A stretch of 39,870 nt of DNA from an uncultured Christensenellaceae bacterium (GTDB lineage Bacteria; Bacillota; Clostridia; Christensenellales; Christensenellaceae): the NCBI GenBank assembly GCA_910588425.1, contig CAJUPM010000007.1, positions 1 to 39,870 on the forward strand. Direction: 5' to 3'. Made by a program: the position numbers and the translations under genes. The notes below the pieces were generated by a model, which saw nothing but the letters and a program-made list of their open reading frames with translations, did no database searches and had not been told where the DNA came from. Of this stretch, positions 13,440-21,433 are shown piece by piece (the stretch's first letter is position 1; each line of letters starts with the position of its first letter).

Positions 13440-14108
13440 TTATAATGCAAAAGGCCGTTCGGCGCTGACTTCTGTTGCAGAGCCAGAATCCTGCGGCGCG
13501 GCTTGAGCCTCTTTTTTAGGCAAAACCGCCGTGAAAGAGAGCGAATCCACCGCTTCGCCGTCAATGCCGAAAATCATGCCCCAGCATTCGTAGCCGTATG
13601 CCCCGGGATCCGAAGAAAGCGCGGCGCCGTCAATGCCGTTCTTTTCGCAGTAAGCGTCGAACTCTTTGTCCGAGAGGATACTGCCGTCGATGCTGCGCTG
13701 GGTATACATGAGAAACATGATATCCTTCCCGCTCTTTGCCTGGCGGGCAACGGTTTTAAGCGGAACATCTGCCTTCACCTTGAAATCCTCGCTCTGGCCG
13801 TAGATGACATGGAAGCGCAGATCTGGATAAACCTCGGCCAGCTCCTCCAGCGTGCTGCCCAGCCTGATGCCGCGCTTGCTGGAAAAATCCGCGCTGGCAT
13901 AAGCGTCGCTGGGCGCGCTCTGGAAGCCCAGAGAGACGCCGCTCTTGTTGATGGTAATCTCGCCCTGGGCATCTGCCGGAGAAAGGGGCTCGCCGCCTGC
14001 GGGATAAGCCATGAACTCCTCCGGGCTCAGTGCCGCCGTTTTGGATTGGCTGGCACAGCCGGCGCAGAGCAGGAGCGCCGCGCAGAAAAACGCAAGTAAC
14101 CGCCTCAT
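13440..14108 (-). CDS. Lipoprotein of unknown function downstream of mrp
   Basis: Predicted lipoprotein of 222 residues. The start MRRLLAFFCAALLLCAGC carries the lipobox CAGC with lipidated Cys18. The rest is a soluble extracytoplasmic domain I do not recognise. Near residue 85 it has a repeat-like GIRLGSTLEELAEVYPDL, resembling the 'I-lGdtleev...yg' segment common in small Clostridial lipoproteins. ATG 14108 is chosen because AGGAG lies 7 bases upstream. That ribosome-binding site directly follows the mrp stop codon, so the gene is in the mrp operon. Function unknown. Confidence 0.85.
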   Translation of the reverse strand: MRRLLAFFCAALLLCAGCASQSKTAALSPEEFMAYPAGGEPLSPADAQGEITINKSGVSLGFQSAPSDAYASADFSSKRGIRLGSTLEELAEVYPDLRFHVIYGQSEDFKVKADVPLKTVARQAKSGKDIMFLMYTQRSIDGSILSDKEFDAYCEKNGIDGAALSSDPGAYGYECWGMIFGIDGEAVDSLSFTAVLPKKEAQAAPQDSGSATEVSAERPFAL

Positions 14109-14118
14109 ATGGCTGCTC

Positions 14119-14937
14119 CTAGCGCGCCAAAACTGCGGCGACGGCCGCGTCCAGATAATCGCCCTGGAAGCTTTCGATTTCGCCGCTGTCGCAAAGCTGT
14201 GCAATTTCCGGGTCCACCGGCATTTTCGCCAGCAGAGTCAGCCCCTGTTTTTGCGCATACTGCTCTGTGCCGCCCTTGCCGAAAAGCGGGATCTGCTTGC
14301 CGCAGTCCGGGCAGAGCAGGTAGCTCATGTTTTCCACCAGGCCCAGGATGGGGATGTTCATCATCTGCGCCATCTTCACGGCTTTGCCCACGATCATGGA
14401 AACCAGCTCCTGGGGTGAGGCCACGATGATCACGCCGTCCAGCGGGATGGACTGGAACACCGTCAGCGGGACGTCCCCCGTGCCCGGAGGCATATCCACG
14501 AACATATAGTCCACGTCTTTCCAGATGACATCCTGCCAGAACTGCTTAATCACCCCGGCGATGACCGGCCCCCTCCAGATGACGGGATCTGTGTCGTTTT
14601 CCAGCAGCAGGTTGACAGACATCATATCGATGCCGCCGCGGCTGGCCACGGGGAAGAGCGCGGAATCCGTCCCGGTGGCCTTTTCCTTCACGCCAAACAT
14701 CTTTGGGATGGAAGGCCCGGTAATATCCGCGTCCAAAATCGCCGTGTGGAAGCCCTTGCGCGCCATGCAGACGGCCAGCATCGCGGTGATGGAGCTTTTG
14801 CCCACGCCGCCCTTGCCGCTGATGACGCCGATTATCTTCTTAATGCTGCTCTGCTCATGCGGCTTTTCCAGAAAACTCTGGGTTCTGCTGGAGCATTCCG
14901 CCTGGCAGGAGCTGCAATCGTGCGTGCATTCGCTCAT
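14119..14937 (-). CDS. mrp: Mrp/NBP35-family P-loop ATPase (Fe-S carrier)
   Basis: Cytosolic ATPase of 272 residues that carries and delivers Fe-S clusters to apoproteins. The N-terminal CTHDCSSCQAEC provides four cysteines (4, 8, 11, 15) in the NBP35-like arrangement. The deviant Walker A GKGGVGKS is at 41-48, with DADITGPSIP, DMPPGTGDVPLT as the Mrp signature, and a C-terminal CPDCG pair for the bridging cluster. AGGAGG lies 9 bases before the ATG. It shares an operon with the lipoprotein downstream and has its own promoter. Confidence 0.95.
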   Translation of the reverse strand: MSECTHDCSSCQAECSSRTQSFLEKPHEQSSIKKIIGVISGKGGVGKSSITAMLAVCMARKGFHTAILDADITGPSIPKMFGVKEKATGTDSALFPVASRGGIDMMSVNLLLENDTDPVIWRGPVIAGVIKQFWQDVIWKDVDYMFVDMPPGTGDVPLTVFQSIPLDGVIIVASPQELVSMIVGKAVKMAQMMNIPILGLVENMSYLLCPDCGKQIPLFGKGGTEQYAQKQGLTLLAKMPVDPEIAQLCDSGEIESFQGDYLDAAVAAVLAR

Positions 14938-14995
14938 GCTGTAATTCCTCCTGTTTTTCTATCTAGTATGCCCAAAAAATCCGGTGTATAATGGT

Positions 14996-15024
14996 ATTAT
15001 AGGTTTTTGGGCTGGGGAAGTCAA
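14996..15024 (-). promoter_or_regulatory. Sigma-A promoter of mrp
   Basis: Minus-strand TTGACT (15024-15019), a 17-bp spacer, TATAAT (15001-14996). Confidence 0.8.
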
Positions 15025-15052
15025 GAAAAGCGGGCGGAGCGGGAAAAAGTGC

Positions 15053-15081
15053 TTGCCAAGGCGTTTTTCAGATGCTATAAT
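15053..15081 (+). promoter_or_regulatory. Promoter of rpsF-ssb-rpsR
   Basis: TTGCCA (15053-15058), a 17-bp spacer, TATAAT (15076-15081). Confidence 0.8.
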
Positions 15082-15086
15082 AGATA

Positions 15087-15136
15087 GGCTCATAAGTATG
15101 AGCAGCATCCTTGCGCCGGGGGAGACCGGCGCCAAT
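15087..15136 (+). promoter_or_regulatory. Hairpin-rich rpsF leader, possible S6:S18 autoregulatory site
   Basis: Two hairpins precede the ribosome-binding site: GCTCAT-AAGT-ATGAGC (15088-15103) and GCGCCGG-GGGAGA-CCGGCGC (about 15113-15132). Leaders of rpsF operons in many bacteria bind the S6:S18 complex. I could not confirm the conserved bulge of that motif by eye. Confidence 0.45.
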
Positions 15137-15157
15137 TGTCCAAAGGGAGGTGAAAAA

Positions 15158-15448
15158 ATGAACAGCTACGAACTACTCTACATCATTAAACCAACGGTGG
15201 AAGAAGAAGCGAGAGCGGCGCTCATTGCCAGATTTGCGGATATCGTCAAAAACGATAACGGCGAAGTCGAGAATATCGACGAATGGGGCATGAGAAAACT
15301 GGCCTATGCGATCGACTATATTTCCGAGGGCTACTACGTTCTGATGAACTTCAAAGCTAAGGCGGATCTGCCCGTTGAGCTGGAGAGAAACCTGAAGATC
15401 TCGGAAGATGTGATGCGCTTCATGGTCGTAAAGAAAGAGCAGGAGTAA
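15158..15448 (+). CDS. rpsF: 30S ribosomal protein S6
   Basis: Small-subunit protein of 96 residues that pairs with S18 on the 16S central domain. Family features are MNSYELLYIIKPTVEEEA at the start, the conserved WGMRKLAYAI and the strand EGYYVLMNF. The start follows a near-perfect AAAGGGAGGTGA at 5-6 bases. It is the first gene of the conserved rpsF-ssb-rpsR operon. Confidence 0.98.
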   Translation: MNSYELLYIIKPTVEEEARAALIARFADIVKNDNGEVENIDEWGMRKLAYAIDYISEGYYVLMNFKAKADLPVELERNLKISEDVMRFMVVKKEQE

Positions 15449-15452
15449 GGCA

Positions 15453-15905
15453 ATGAATAAAGTATTTATCGTTGGCCGGCTCACGAGAGATCCCGAGCAC
15501 AGAACGACGCCAAACGGCGTCTCGGTAACGACCCTGGGCGTTGCGGTAACGCGCCGCATGAACCGGGAAGAGGCAGATTTTTTCAACGTCATCGCATGGA
15601 GAGGGCTTGCGGATAACTGCGCGAAATACCTGGTCAAGGGCCAGCAGATCGCGGTGGTCGGCGAGCTGCGCACGCGCTCCTATGATGCCAAAGACGGCAC
15701 AAAGCGCTATGTGACGGAAATCCAGGCAGACGACATCGAGTTTCTCGCGAAGCCAGGAGCGGCAGGCTCCGGCGCTTCGGGCAGCTATGGCGGCGGCAAT
15801 CGCGCCGGCTATGGCAGCGCGCCCGCAGCAGCGCCCAAGGATGACGATTTGTTCGCATCCGAAATGAGCGACGTCCTGGTAGACGACGAGGAGCTTCCGT
15901 TCTAA
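15453..15905 (+). CDS. ssb: Single-stranded DNA-binding protein
   Basis: 150 residues. The OB-fold domain (about 1-105) opens MNKVFIVGRLTRDPE and includes FFNVIAWRGLADNCAKYLVKG. A Gly/Ser/Ala-rich flexible linker (about 106-130) follows, then the acidic tip DDEELPF that recruits replication and repair partners. It forms a homotetramer on ssDNA. It lies 4 bases after rpsF. Confidence 0.98.
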   Translation: MNKVFIVGRLTRDPEHRTTPNGVSVTTLGVAVTRRMNREEADFFNVIAWRGLADNCAKYLVKGQQIAVVGELRTRSYDAKDGTKRYVTEIQADDIEFLAKPGAAGSGASGSYGGGNRAGYGSAPAAAPKDDDLFASEMSDVLVDDEELPF

Positions 15906-15930
15906 TATTCCAAGAAGGAGGATAACAGAA

Positions 15931-16176
15931 GTGGAAGAAAGAGCACAAAGAAGACCGCGGGGCAGACGCCCCCGGAAGAAAGTCTGTGCATTCTGCGCTG
16001 AGAAAGCGACGAGCATCGACTATAAAGATACTGCAAAACTCAAGAAGTTCGTCGGGGAGACGGGCAAAATCGCCCCCAGAAGAGCGACGGGCGTTTGCGC
16101 GAAGCATCAGAGAGAGCTGGCAACGGCGATCAAGCGTGCGCGGGTTATGGCCCTGCTGCCCTATGTAACCGACTAA
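15931..16176 (+). CDS. rpsR: 30S ribosomal protein S18 (zinc-type)
   Basis: 81 residues with a basic N-terminus, KVCAFC and later GVCAKHQREL. The C19, C22, C56 and H59 set marks the zinc-binding (C+) form of S18. The start is GTG at 15931, with AAGGAGG about 10 bases upstream. It is the last gene of the operon and is followed by a terminator. Confidence 0.97.
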   Translation: MEERAQRRPRGRRPRKKVCAFCAEKATSIDYKDTAKLKKFVGETGKIAPRRATGVCAKHQRELATAIKRARVMALLPYVTD

Positions 16177-16207
16177 CCGCAGGCTCAAAAAGCTGGTGAA
16201 AAAATTA

Positions 16208-16248
16208 AATACAGGACAGGCCGCAATGGTCTGCCCTGTATTTTTTTA
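16208..16248 (+). terminator. Terminator of rpsF-ssb-rpsR
   Basis: AATACAGGACAG pairs with CTGCCCTGTATT around a 10-base loop, followed by seven T. Confidence 0.9.
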
Positions 16249-16281
16249 TGCTGTGAGAGTGATGAATATGGATTTTTGTGA

Positions 16282-16953
16282 TTAAATGTTATCTTCCTGG
16301 TCTGTTTCCCAGACTTTTTCATCAAGCGGCGCTCTGCATCCCCACGATGCCGCCGCCTGCTGGAACATCTTTTTCGCAAAGGTCTTGAATATCAATCCCA
16401 TCAGCAGGCGCGCAGGAAGCGGCAAATATTCCGGGCCAGTAAATTTTTTTGCTTCCTTACGGAAGAAGCCGTCTCCCTCTGCAAACAGTTTGCCCATCGC
16501 CTGATACGGTTTTGTGGCCTGGGCCTGTTGATCTTCATCTATAATTCGGATTCCGAAATTATTTCCTTTCACCAGACAGCCGCCATAACGAACACCCAAG
16601 TATTCTGGCAATTTTTCCAGAAATGCCTCGCCGCAGCGAAGCTGGCACCCCTCTGCGAAGCCGCTTTGCAAAAGAAAGGAAAGCCTTGTATGCTCATCCT
16701 TTTTGGGAAGAGTTTCCAAAAATTCCAAAAGAAGTCCGGGCACACATTCTACATATAATGGCAGCGCAATGAGGATTTCATCATTTTTTAGATAAGCATC
16801 ACGAATTATGTCCCATGTTTTTCGGTTGGAAATCGCATATGTTTCGAAGGTGCTTTCTTTTTCTGACAGCCCTTTTGCAAAGGCGGCAATGATTTTCTCC
16901 GTGTTGCTGTATTTCTGTACCCGTGGACTTGCATTGATTATTACAACATGCAT
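16282..16953 (-). CDS. Flavodoxin-fold NAD(P)H-dependent oxidoreductase
   Basis: 223 residues. The N-terminal flavodoxin-like domain has the FMN phosphate loop in INASPRVQKYSNTEKI, then ILIALPLYVECVPGLLLEFLETL, the second FMN-contacting loop. Members reduce quinones, azo dyes or nitro compounds with FMN. The C-terminal ~60 residues form a helical region (PLPARLLMGLIFKTFAKKMF) of unknown role. ATG 16953 is chosen because AAAGGAGG lies 7 bases upstream. It overlaps the upstream flavodoxin-like gene by 13 bases, so the two are probably coupled and work together. Substrate unknown. Confidence 0.82.
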   Translation of the reverse strand: MHVVIINASPRVQKYSNTEKIIAAFAKGLSEKESTFETYAISNRKTWDIIRDAYLKNDEILIALPLYVECVPGLLLEFLETLPKKDEHTRLSFLLQSGFAEGCQLRCGEAFLEKLPEYLGVRYGGCLVKGNNFGIRIIDEDQQAQATKPYQAMGKLFAEGDGFFRKEAKKFTGPEYLPLPARLLMGLIFKTFAKKMFQQAAASWGCRAPLDEKVWETDQEDNI

Positions 16954-17453
16954 GAAATCGCCTCCTTTCCGTTGCATTCAGAAAAGACTCCCAAGGAACG
17001 GCTCCCTATATTCAGCGCAGTACGCTGACACCACCGTTCAAGGTAAGCCTGATCGCCATCTCCGGTATAGATAATCCCAATATCCGGCTGATGGTCATAG
17101 CGCATGACATGGCGCATCTGCCCGTCTTTAAATTTCAAATACATGGTGACAAGCGGCATGATTCTGTCTACAATATTTTTGGTTCGCCAGGAGACAAATC
17201 CAAAGTGGGTGTCCGAAACCAGCCAAACCTGGTCGGCTTTGCTTATTTTTCTCAAAATCGGCTCATAATCGTCCTGAATGGCACATACTCCCGGCGTTTT
17301 CAGCCAGCAGTAATTACACCCAACACAGTGTGAAATGCGCATCCCAGCGGTGTCGATCAACTCAAACCCAGCGGAATTTTCGCCACTGCGAAGCAATTCC
17401 TCTGCAATTGCTTTTCCTATATGTTTTGTTGTTGTATCAACCATTAAAACCAT
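16941..17453 (-). CDS. Flavodoxin-family protein with Cys cluster (ISF-like)
   Basis: 170 residues. The sequence starts directly in a flavodoxin fold with MVDTTTKHIGKAIAEEL. It then has HCVGCNYCWLKTPGVC, a C-X2-C-X2-C-X7-C cluster like that of iron-sulfur flavoproteins, followed by KADQVWLVSDTHFGFVS. This suggests an FMN plus possible [4Fe-4S] electron-transfer protein. ATG 17453 is chosen because GGAGG lies 8 bases upstream; an ATG at 17492 lacks this. It is the first gene of a two-gene operon with its own promoter. The C-terminal region is shorter than in typical ISF proteins, so cluster binding is inferred. Confidence 0.78.
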   Translation of the reverse strand: MVLMVDTTTKHIGKAIAEELLRSGENSAGFELIDTAGMRISHCVGCNYCWLKTPGVCAIQDDYEPILRKISKADQVWLVSDTHFGFVSWRTKNIVDRIMPLVTMYLKFKDGQMRHVMRYDHQPDIGIIYTGDGDQAYLERWCQRTALNIGSRSLGVFSECNGKEAISCML

Positions 17454-17502
17454 TATATTTTCCTCCGTGCCCTCTACAAGTTCAATTTGCATTTGTCAGT
17501 TC

Positions 17503-17531
17503 ATTATAAAGCAATGCCCGCTGAAAGGCAA
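17503..17531 (-). promoter_or_regulatory. Promoter of the flavodoxin-fold gene pair
   Basis: Minus-strand TTGCCT (17531-17526), a 17-bp spacer, TATAAT (17508-17503). Confidence 0.75.
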
Positions 17532-17624
17532 TTGCTTCTCAGCGGGCATCACCTTGCGGCGGGCCAGCAAAGGCATCGGCTCTTTTTTGCGCCCCAATGC
17601 CGGCTCCGCCTGCCGCTTTTGTGA

Positions 17625-17653
17625 TTGACGGATTGCCCTGCGGCGGTTATCAT
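17625..17653 (+). promoter_or_regulatory. Promoter of the mannitol-dehydrogenase-like tandem
   Basis: TTGACG (17625-17630), a 17-bp spacer, TATCAT (17648-17653). Confidence 0.65.
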
Positions 17654-17689
17654 AAAAGAAGAGATTTGGATTTTTCAGGAGGATTTTTT

Positions 17690-18919
17690 ATGTCTAAAAA
17701 AGAAGTTGTGCTCATCGGCGCGGGCAAAATTGGCCGCGGCTATCTGGCCGAGCTGTTCGATGCCGCTGGCTATCATCTGACTTTTCTGGAGTATTCGCCC
17801 GAGCTGACAGCGGCACTGCGGGAGCAGGGGAAATACCTCATCATCAAGCGCCATTCGGACGGCACGCATAGCCGCGTTACCATTTCGGGCTATGATGCCT
17901 TCTGCACGCAAACCGAGTATCAGCAGTGCGTGGATGCGCTTTGCCGCACGAACTATGCCACGGTGCATGTGTTCCCGGGAGCCTGCGAATCCATCGGCCA
18001 TATGATCGCGGATGCAATCCGGCAGAGAACCGCCGCAGGAAGCCAGGAGCCGCTGGATATCTATATCTGCGTCAACTTCCTGAACTCCACGCAGATTTTT
18101 ACAAAATTCATCGAGGAAAAATTAGAGACAGAGGCTGAGCGGGCCTACTTCAAAGAGAAAGTCGGCCTTTCCGAGACGCTGGTGCAGAGAAACGGCGCCA
18201 TTCCGCAGCCGGAAATGCTGGCAGAAGATCCGCTGGTCTGCTATTCTAGCGATATCGATTTCCTGCCCGTGGATGCTGATCCGCTGAAAGGCGAGCCGCC
18301 GGCCGGGGTCAACTTTGTTTTGAAGCACAACGTCCCGGGCTGGATGGTGCATAAAATCTGGGTTTCCAATATGTCGCACTGCATCACAGCGCTGTACGGC
18401 CAGTTCAAGGGCAAGCAGTTTATCGGCGAGAGCGGCCAGGATCCGGATGTCATGCGCTGCGCCATTCTGGCAAAGCGCGAGGCAAACTTCGCCGTCTGCC
18501 AGGAATGCGGCTTCACTCAGGAGCAGATCGACGCGGACGAGCCGGAAAGCCGGGAGGAGTATTTCGCGGATAACGCCAACGACAATAATAAGGATACCTG
18601 CCTGCGGGTGGCGCAGGATATGAGAAGAAAGCTGGCCAAGGGCGATCGCCTCATCGGGCCGGCGCTGGCCTGCCTGAAGCATGGGCGCATGCCCTATTTC
18701 CTCTCCCGAGGCGCGGCGCTGGGCTTCTATTTCCAGAACCCAGCAGATCCCGGCGCGGTGGAAATCGGCGAGTGTATCAAAAAAGAGGGCATCGATGCCG
18801 CTGTGGCAAAATTCTGCGATCTTTCGGATGATGTTTTGGAGGAGCGGCTGTTAAAGCAGCTCATCGTCGGCCAGTATTACGAGCTCTCGGGCATGGATCC
18901 GTTCGATATCGCCTACTAG
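17690..18919 (+). CDS. Mannitol dehydrogenase-family protein (copy 1)
   Basis: Polyol-specific long-chain dehydrogenase/reductase, 409 residues. The N-terminal Rossmann motif is VLIGAGKIGRGYLAELFDAAG. The C-terminal all-helical domain carries the K-x4-N-x2-H catalytic signature of the family in HKIWVSNMSH, followed by FKGKQFIGE as in mannitol-1-phosphate 5-dehydrogenase. Near the end is KGDRLIGPALACLKHG. ATG 17690 is chosen because CAGGAGG lies 7 bases upstream. The next gene, 21 bases on, is a paralogue. The substrate could be mannitol-1-phosphate or a related hexitol or hexonate; no PTS genes are visible to decide. Confidence 0.85.
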   Translation: MSKKEVVLIGAGKIGRGYLAELFDAAGYHLTFLEYSPELTAALREQGKYLIIKRHSDGTHSRVTISGYDAFCTQTEYQQCVDALCRTNYATVHVFPGACESIGHMIADAIRQRTAAGSQEPLDIYICVNFLNSTQIFTKFIEEKLETEAERAYFKEKVGLSETLVQRNGAIPQPEMLAEDPLVCYSSDIDFLPVDADPLKGEPPAGVNFVLKHNVPGWMVHKIWVSNMSHCITALYGQFKGKQFIGESGQDPDVMRCAILAKREANFAVCQECGFTQEQIDADEPESREEYFADNANDNNKDTCLRVAQDMRRKLAKGDRLIGPALACLKHGRMPYFLSRGAALGFYFQNPADPGAVEIGECIKKEGIDAAVAKFCDLSDDVLEERLLKQLIVGQYYELSGMDPFDIAY

Positions 18920-18940
18920 AGAGCCGCAGGGGAGGAAAGC

Positions 18941-20170
18941 ATGGGGAACACAGAAAAGAGGCTGGTCATCGTCGGCGCCGGCAAAATTGCCAAAAGCTAT
19001 CTGGCGGATATTTTCGGGACGGACGCCGGCTATCATATCACATTTCTGACGCACCGGGCAGAGCAGGCGAGGCAGATGCGCCAGGCCGGCGGCTATACGC
19101 TCTTTAAGACGCACAGCGACGGCAGCTTCGATCGCGTGCGCATCTCGGGCTACGACGCCTTTGGCCTGGATGAGGAATACGAGGCATGCGTGGAGGCCGT
19201 CAGCGCCGCGCCTTATCTGGCGCTGCCCATCTTCCCTGCCGCCATCGGGGATATGGGCGTTCTCATCTCGGATGCCATCAAAAAACGGCTGGCCGCGGGA
19301 GACCATTCCGCGCTGGATATCTTTATCTGCGTCAACTTCCTTCAGCCTACCGGCCAAATCCGCGCGGCCATCCAGGAGCATCTGGAAACGCCGGAGCAGC
19401 AGGCATTTTTGGCGGAAAAAGTCGGCTTTATCGAGACGCTGGTCTCCCGGCTTTCGGTTGCGCCCACTCCTGAGATGTTGGCGGAAGATCCGCTGGCGGC
19501 CACGGGCGGGGATGAGCCCAGTATGCCGGTGGATCGGGATGGCTTTAAAAGAGGCGTGCCCGAAGGGGTCAACCTCGTGCTCAAGGATAAGCTGCCCGTG
19601 CGGCTGGTGCATAAAATCTGGACGATCAATATGAAGCATTTTGCTCTGGCCGTTCTGGGCCAGAGAGCAGGCCTTTGCTATATCCGGGAGGCCACGGCGG
19701 ATCCGGCGATCCGCAGAAGCGTTTTGCTGGCCGAGCGGGAAGGCATCTATGCCGTTTCGGAGGAGTTTGGCGTCCCGGTAGAGGAGATCTGGCGCGATTT
19801 CCAGCGCCAGGAGTGGAAGATGTGGTCCAGCCCCACGTCCGACGATGTTTTGGGGCGGGTGGCGCAGGATTTGCCCAGAAAGCTGGCCAAGGGCGACCGC
19901 GTGGTCGGCCCGGCGCTTTGCTGTATCCGGCATGGGCGTATGCCGCATTTTCTGGCGAAAGTGCTGGCGGCGGCCTACTATTTCCAGAACCCGGCAGATC
20001 CCGGCGCGCAGGCCGTGGGAGAGGAAATCCGCAAAAACGGCATCCGCGCGGCGCTCACGCGCTTTTCGGGTCTCAGCTGGGAAATTCCGGAAGAAAAGTC
20101 GCTGATGCAGCTGGCAGAGGCGCGGTTCTATGAGATGGCCGATGCCGAGGCGGCGGATCTCCCGTATTAA
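18941..20170 (+). CDS. Mannitol dehydrogenase-family protein (copy 2)
   Basis: 409 residues, the same length as the upstream paralogue and colinear with it throughout. The NAD motif differs, GAGKIAKSYLADIF in place of GAGKIGRGYLAELF. The catalytic signature K-x4-N-x2-H is kept in HKIWTINMKH, and both copies contain FQNPADPGA. GGGGAGG lies about 6 bases before the ATG. The nucleotide-site change and substitutions around the active site suggest a different substrate or cofactor, or heteromer formation. It is the last gene of the operon and is followed by a terminator. Confidence 0.85.
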   Translation: MGNTEKRLVIVGAGKIAKSYLADIFGTDAGYHITFLTHRAEQARQMRQAGGYTLFKTHSDGSFDRVRISGYDAFGLDEEYEACVEAVSAAPYLALPIFPAAIGDMGVLISDAIKKRLAAGDHSALDIFICVNFLQPTGQIRAAIQEHLETPEQQAFLAEKVGFIETLVSRLSVAPTPEMLAEDPLAATGGDEPSMPVDRDGFKRGVPEGVNLVLKDKLPVRLVHKIWTINMKHFALAVLGQRAGLCYIREATADPAIRRSVLLAEREGIYAVSEEFGVPVEEIWRDFQRQEWKMWSSPTSDDVLGRVAQDLPRKLAKGDRVVGPALCCIRHGRMPHFLAKVLAAAYYFQNPADPGAQAVGEEIRKNGIRAALTRFSGLSWEIPEEKSLMQLAEARFYEMADAEAADLPY

Positions 20171-20203
20171 AAAAAGGACAGAGGTTTTCTCTGTCCTTTT
20201 TGA
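20171..20203 (+). terminator. Terminator of the dehydrogenase tandem
   Basis: AAAAAGGACAGA (20171-20182) pairs with TCTGTCCTTTTT (20190-20201) around a short loop. Confidence 0.9.
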
Positions 20204-20211
20204 ATAAGCTG

Positions 20212-20220
20212 TGGTATACT
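20212..20220 (+). promoter_or_regulatory. Possible extended -10 promoter of the zinc dehydrogenase gene
   Basis: TGGTATACT (20212-20220) resembles an extended -10. No good -35 is seen at 17 bp, and it is about 95 bases from the start codon. Confidence 0.4.
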
Positions 20221-20314
20221 AAGTGTATTCAAAAACATATTTGATAAAATGCGTTGAAGCGCCGGGTGCGCTGCAATAGAGAAATTAGAGGGAAATTATT
20301 TCAGGAGGGAAAAC

Positions 20315-21379
20315 ATGAGCATTCCAAAAACACACTACTTTACTGCAATTATGGAGCCCAAAGTCGCGGCGATGCATGAGGAGCCGCTGCCCGAAATGGG
20401 GAGCGACGACGTGCTGCTCAAGATGGAGGCATGCAATATCTGCACGACGGACTATCAGCAGTGGATGGGCCTGCGCAACCATCAGGGTTTCCCGATGGCC
20501 GGCGGGCATGAGTGGTCGGGCATTGTCTGCGCCAAGGGCGAGAATGTGGAGAATGTGGAGATCGGCGACCGCGTTGCCCCGCTGTTCATGGGCTGCGGGC
20601 ACTGCAAAGCCTGCCTGATGGGCAAGAGCTTCTGCTGTGAGAGCAAAGAGGGCGGCTGGCCGGTGCGCGATGGCTTCCATGGCGACCGGGGCTTCTCGGA
20701 TTACAAAGTGTTCCCCAAAAACAAAGTGCTGAAAATGTCCAAAAATATTTCCGCCGCAGAGGCCGGGTTCCTGGAGCCCGTGGCGACGGTGGTGCGCGGC
20801 ATGAAGCGCCTGCGGGTAAAGCCGGGCGAGACGGTTGTCGTCATCGGCGCGGGCACCATGGGTCTGCTCAACGCGCAGGTGGCAAAGGCGTTTGGCGCGC
20901 ATGTCATCATCTCCGAGCTGACGCCCAAAAAGCTGGAGCGGGCGGCGGATATGGGCTTTGCCGAGATCGTAGATGCCAAAAACGGCGACCCGGTGGAGCA
21001 GGTGAAGCAGCTGACGGATGGCAAGGGTGCAGATGCCGTCATCGCGGCTGTGGGGCACTCCGTGGCATACCGGCAGGGCATGGAGATGCTCAAGCGGCTG
21101 GAAGGCAGATTCCTGCTCTTTGCCGCGGGCTATCCCGTTCCCGAGTTCCAGATCAACCCCAACGATGTTCACTACCGCCGCATCGAGATCATCGGCACCA
21201 TGTCCGCAGATGTGGAAGACTATGTGGATGCAGGCTTCATGATCTCCAACAAGATCGTGGATTGCAGCTATTCCCTGGAGGGCAAAACCTTTGCGCTGAA
21301 GGATATCCAGGAAGCGTTTGCCGCGGCGGCAACGCCGGATACCTACCGCATCACGGTGGATTTGCAGGGCGTGAAATAG
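20315..21379 (+). CDS. Zinc-dependent medium-chain alcohol/polyol dehydrogenase
   Basis: 354 residues of the MDR superfamily. The catalytic-zinc residues are Cys43 (CNICTTD), His65-Glu66 (GGHEWSG) and Glu154 (GFLEPVA). The structural-zinc lobe has C94, C97 and C100 plus one of C107/C108 (CGHCKACLMGKSFCC). The NAD-binding GAGTMG is at 178-183. It resembles sorbitol and threonine dehydrogenases. AGGAGG lies 8 bases before the ATG. Its position after two mannitol-dehydrogenase-like genes suggests hexitol or sugar-acid redox chemistry. It has its own terminator, so it is probably transcribed separately. Substrate not determinable from sequence. Confidence 0.9.
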   Translation: MSIPKTHYFTAIMEPKVAAMHEEPLPEMGSDDVLLKMEACNICTTDYQQWMGLRNHQGFPMAGGHEWSGIVCAKGENVENVEIGDRVAPLFMGCGHCKACLMGKSFCCESKEGGWPVRDGFHGDRGFSDYKVFPKNKVLKMSKNISAAEAGFLEPVATVVRGMKRLRVKPGETVVVIGAGTMGLLNAQVAKAFGAHVIISELTPKKLERAADMGFAEIVDAKNGDPVEQVKQLTDGKGADAVIAAVGHSVAYRQGMEMLKRLEGRFLLFAAGYPVPEFQINPNDVHYRRIEIIGTMSADVEDYVDAGFMISNKIVDCSYSLEGKTFALKDIQEAFAAAATPDTYRITVDLQGVK

Positions 21380-21389
21380 TGTCAAAAGC

Positions 21390-21417
21390 AGGGGAGGCAT
21401 GGCCTCCCCTTTTTCTG
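21390..21417 (+). terminator. Terminator of the zinc dehydrogenase gene
   Basis: AGGGGAGGC and GCCTCCCCT arms around a 2-3 base loop (ATG centre), followed by TTTTTC. Confidence 0.88.
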
Positions 21418-21433
21418 TCATAGGAGGAAACAC

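Noticed and set aside
14984..15157. N-terminal extension of S6
   Set aside because: It contains the promoter and leader; the universal S6 start MNSYE follows a strong ribosome-binding site at 15158.
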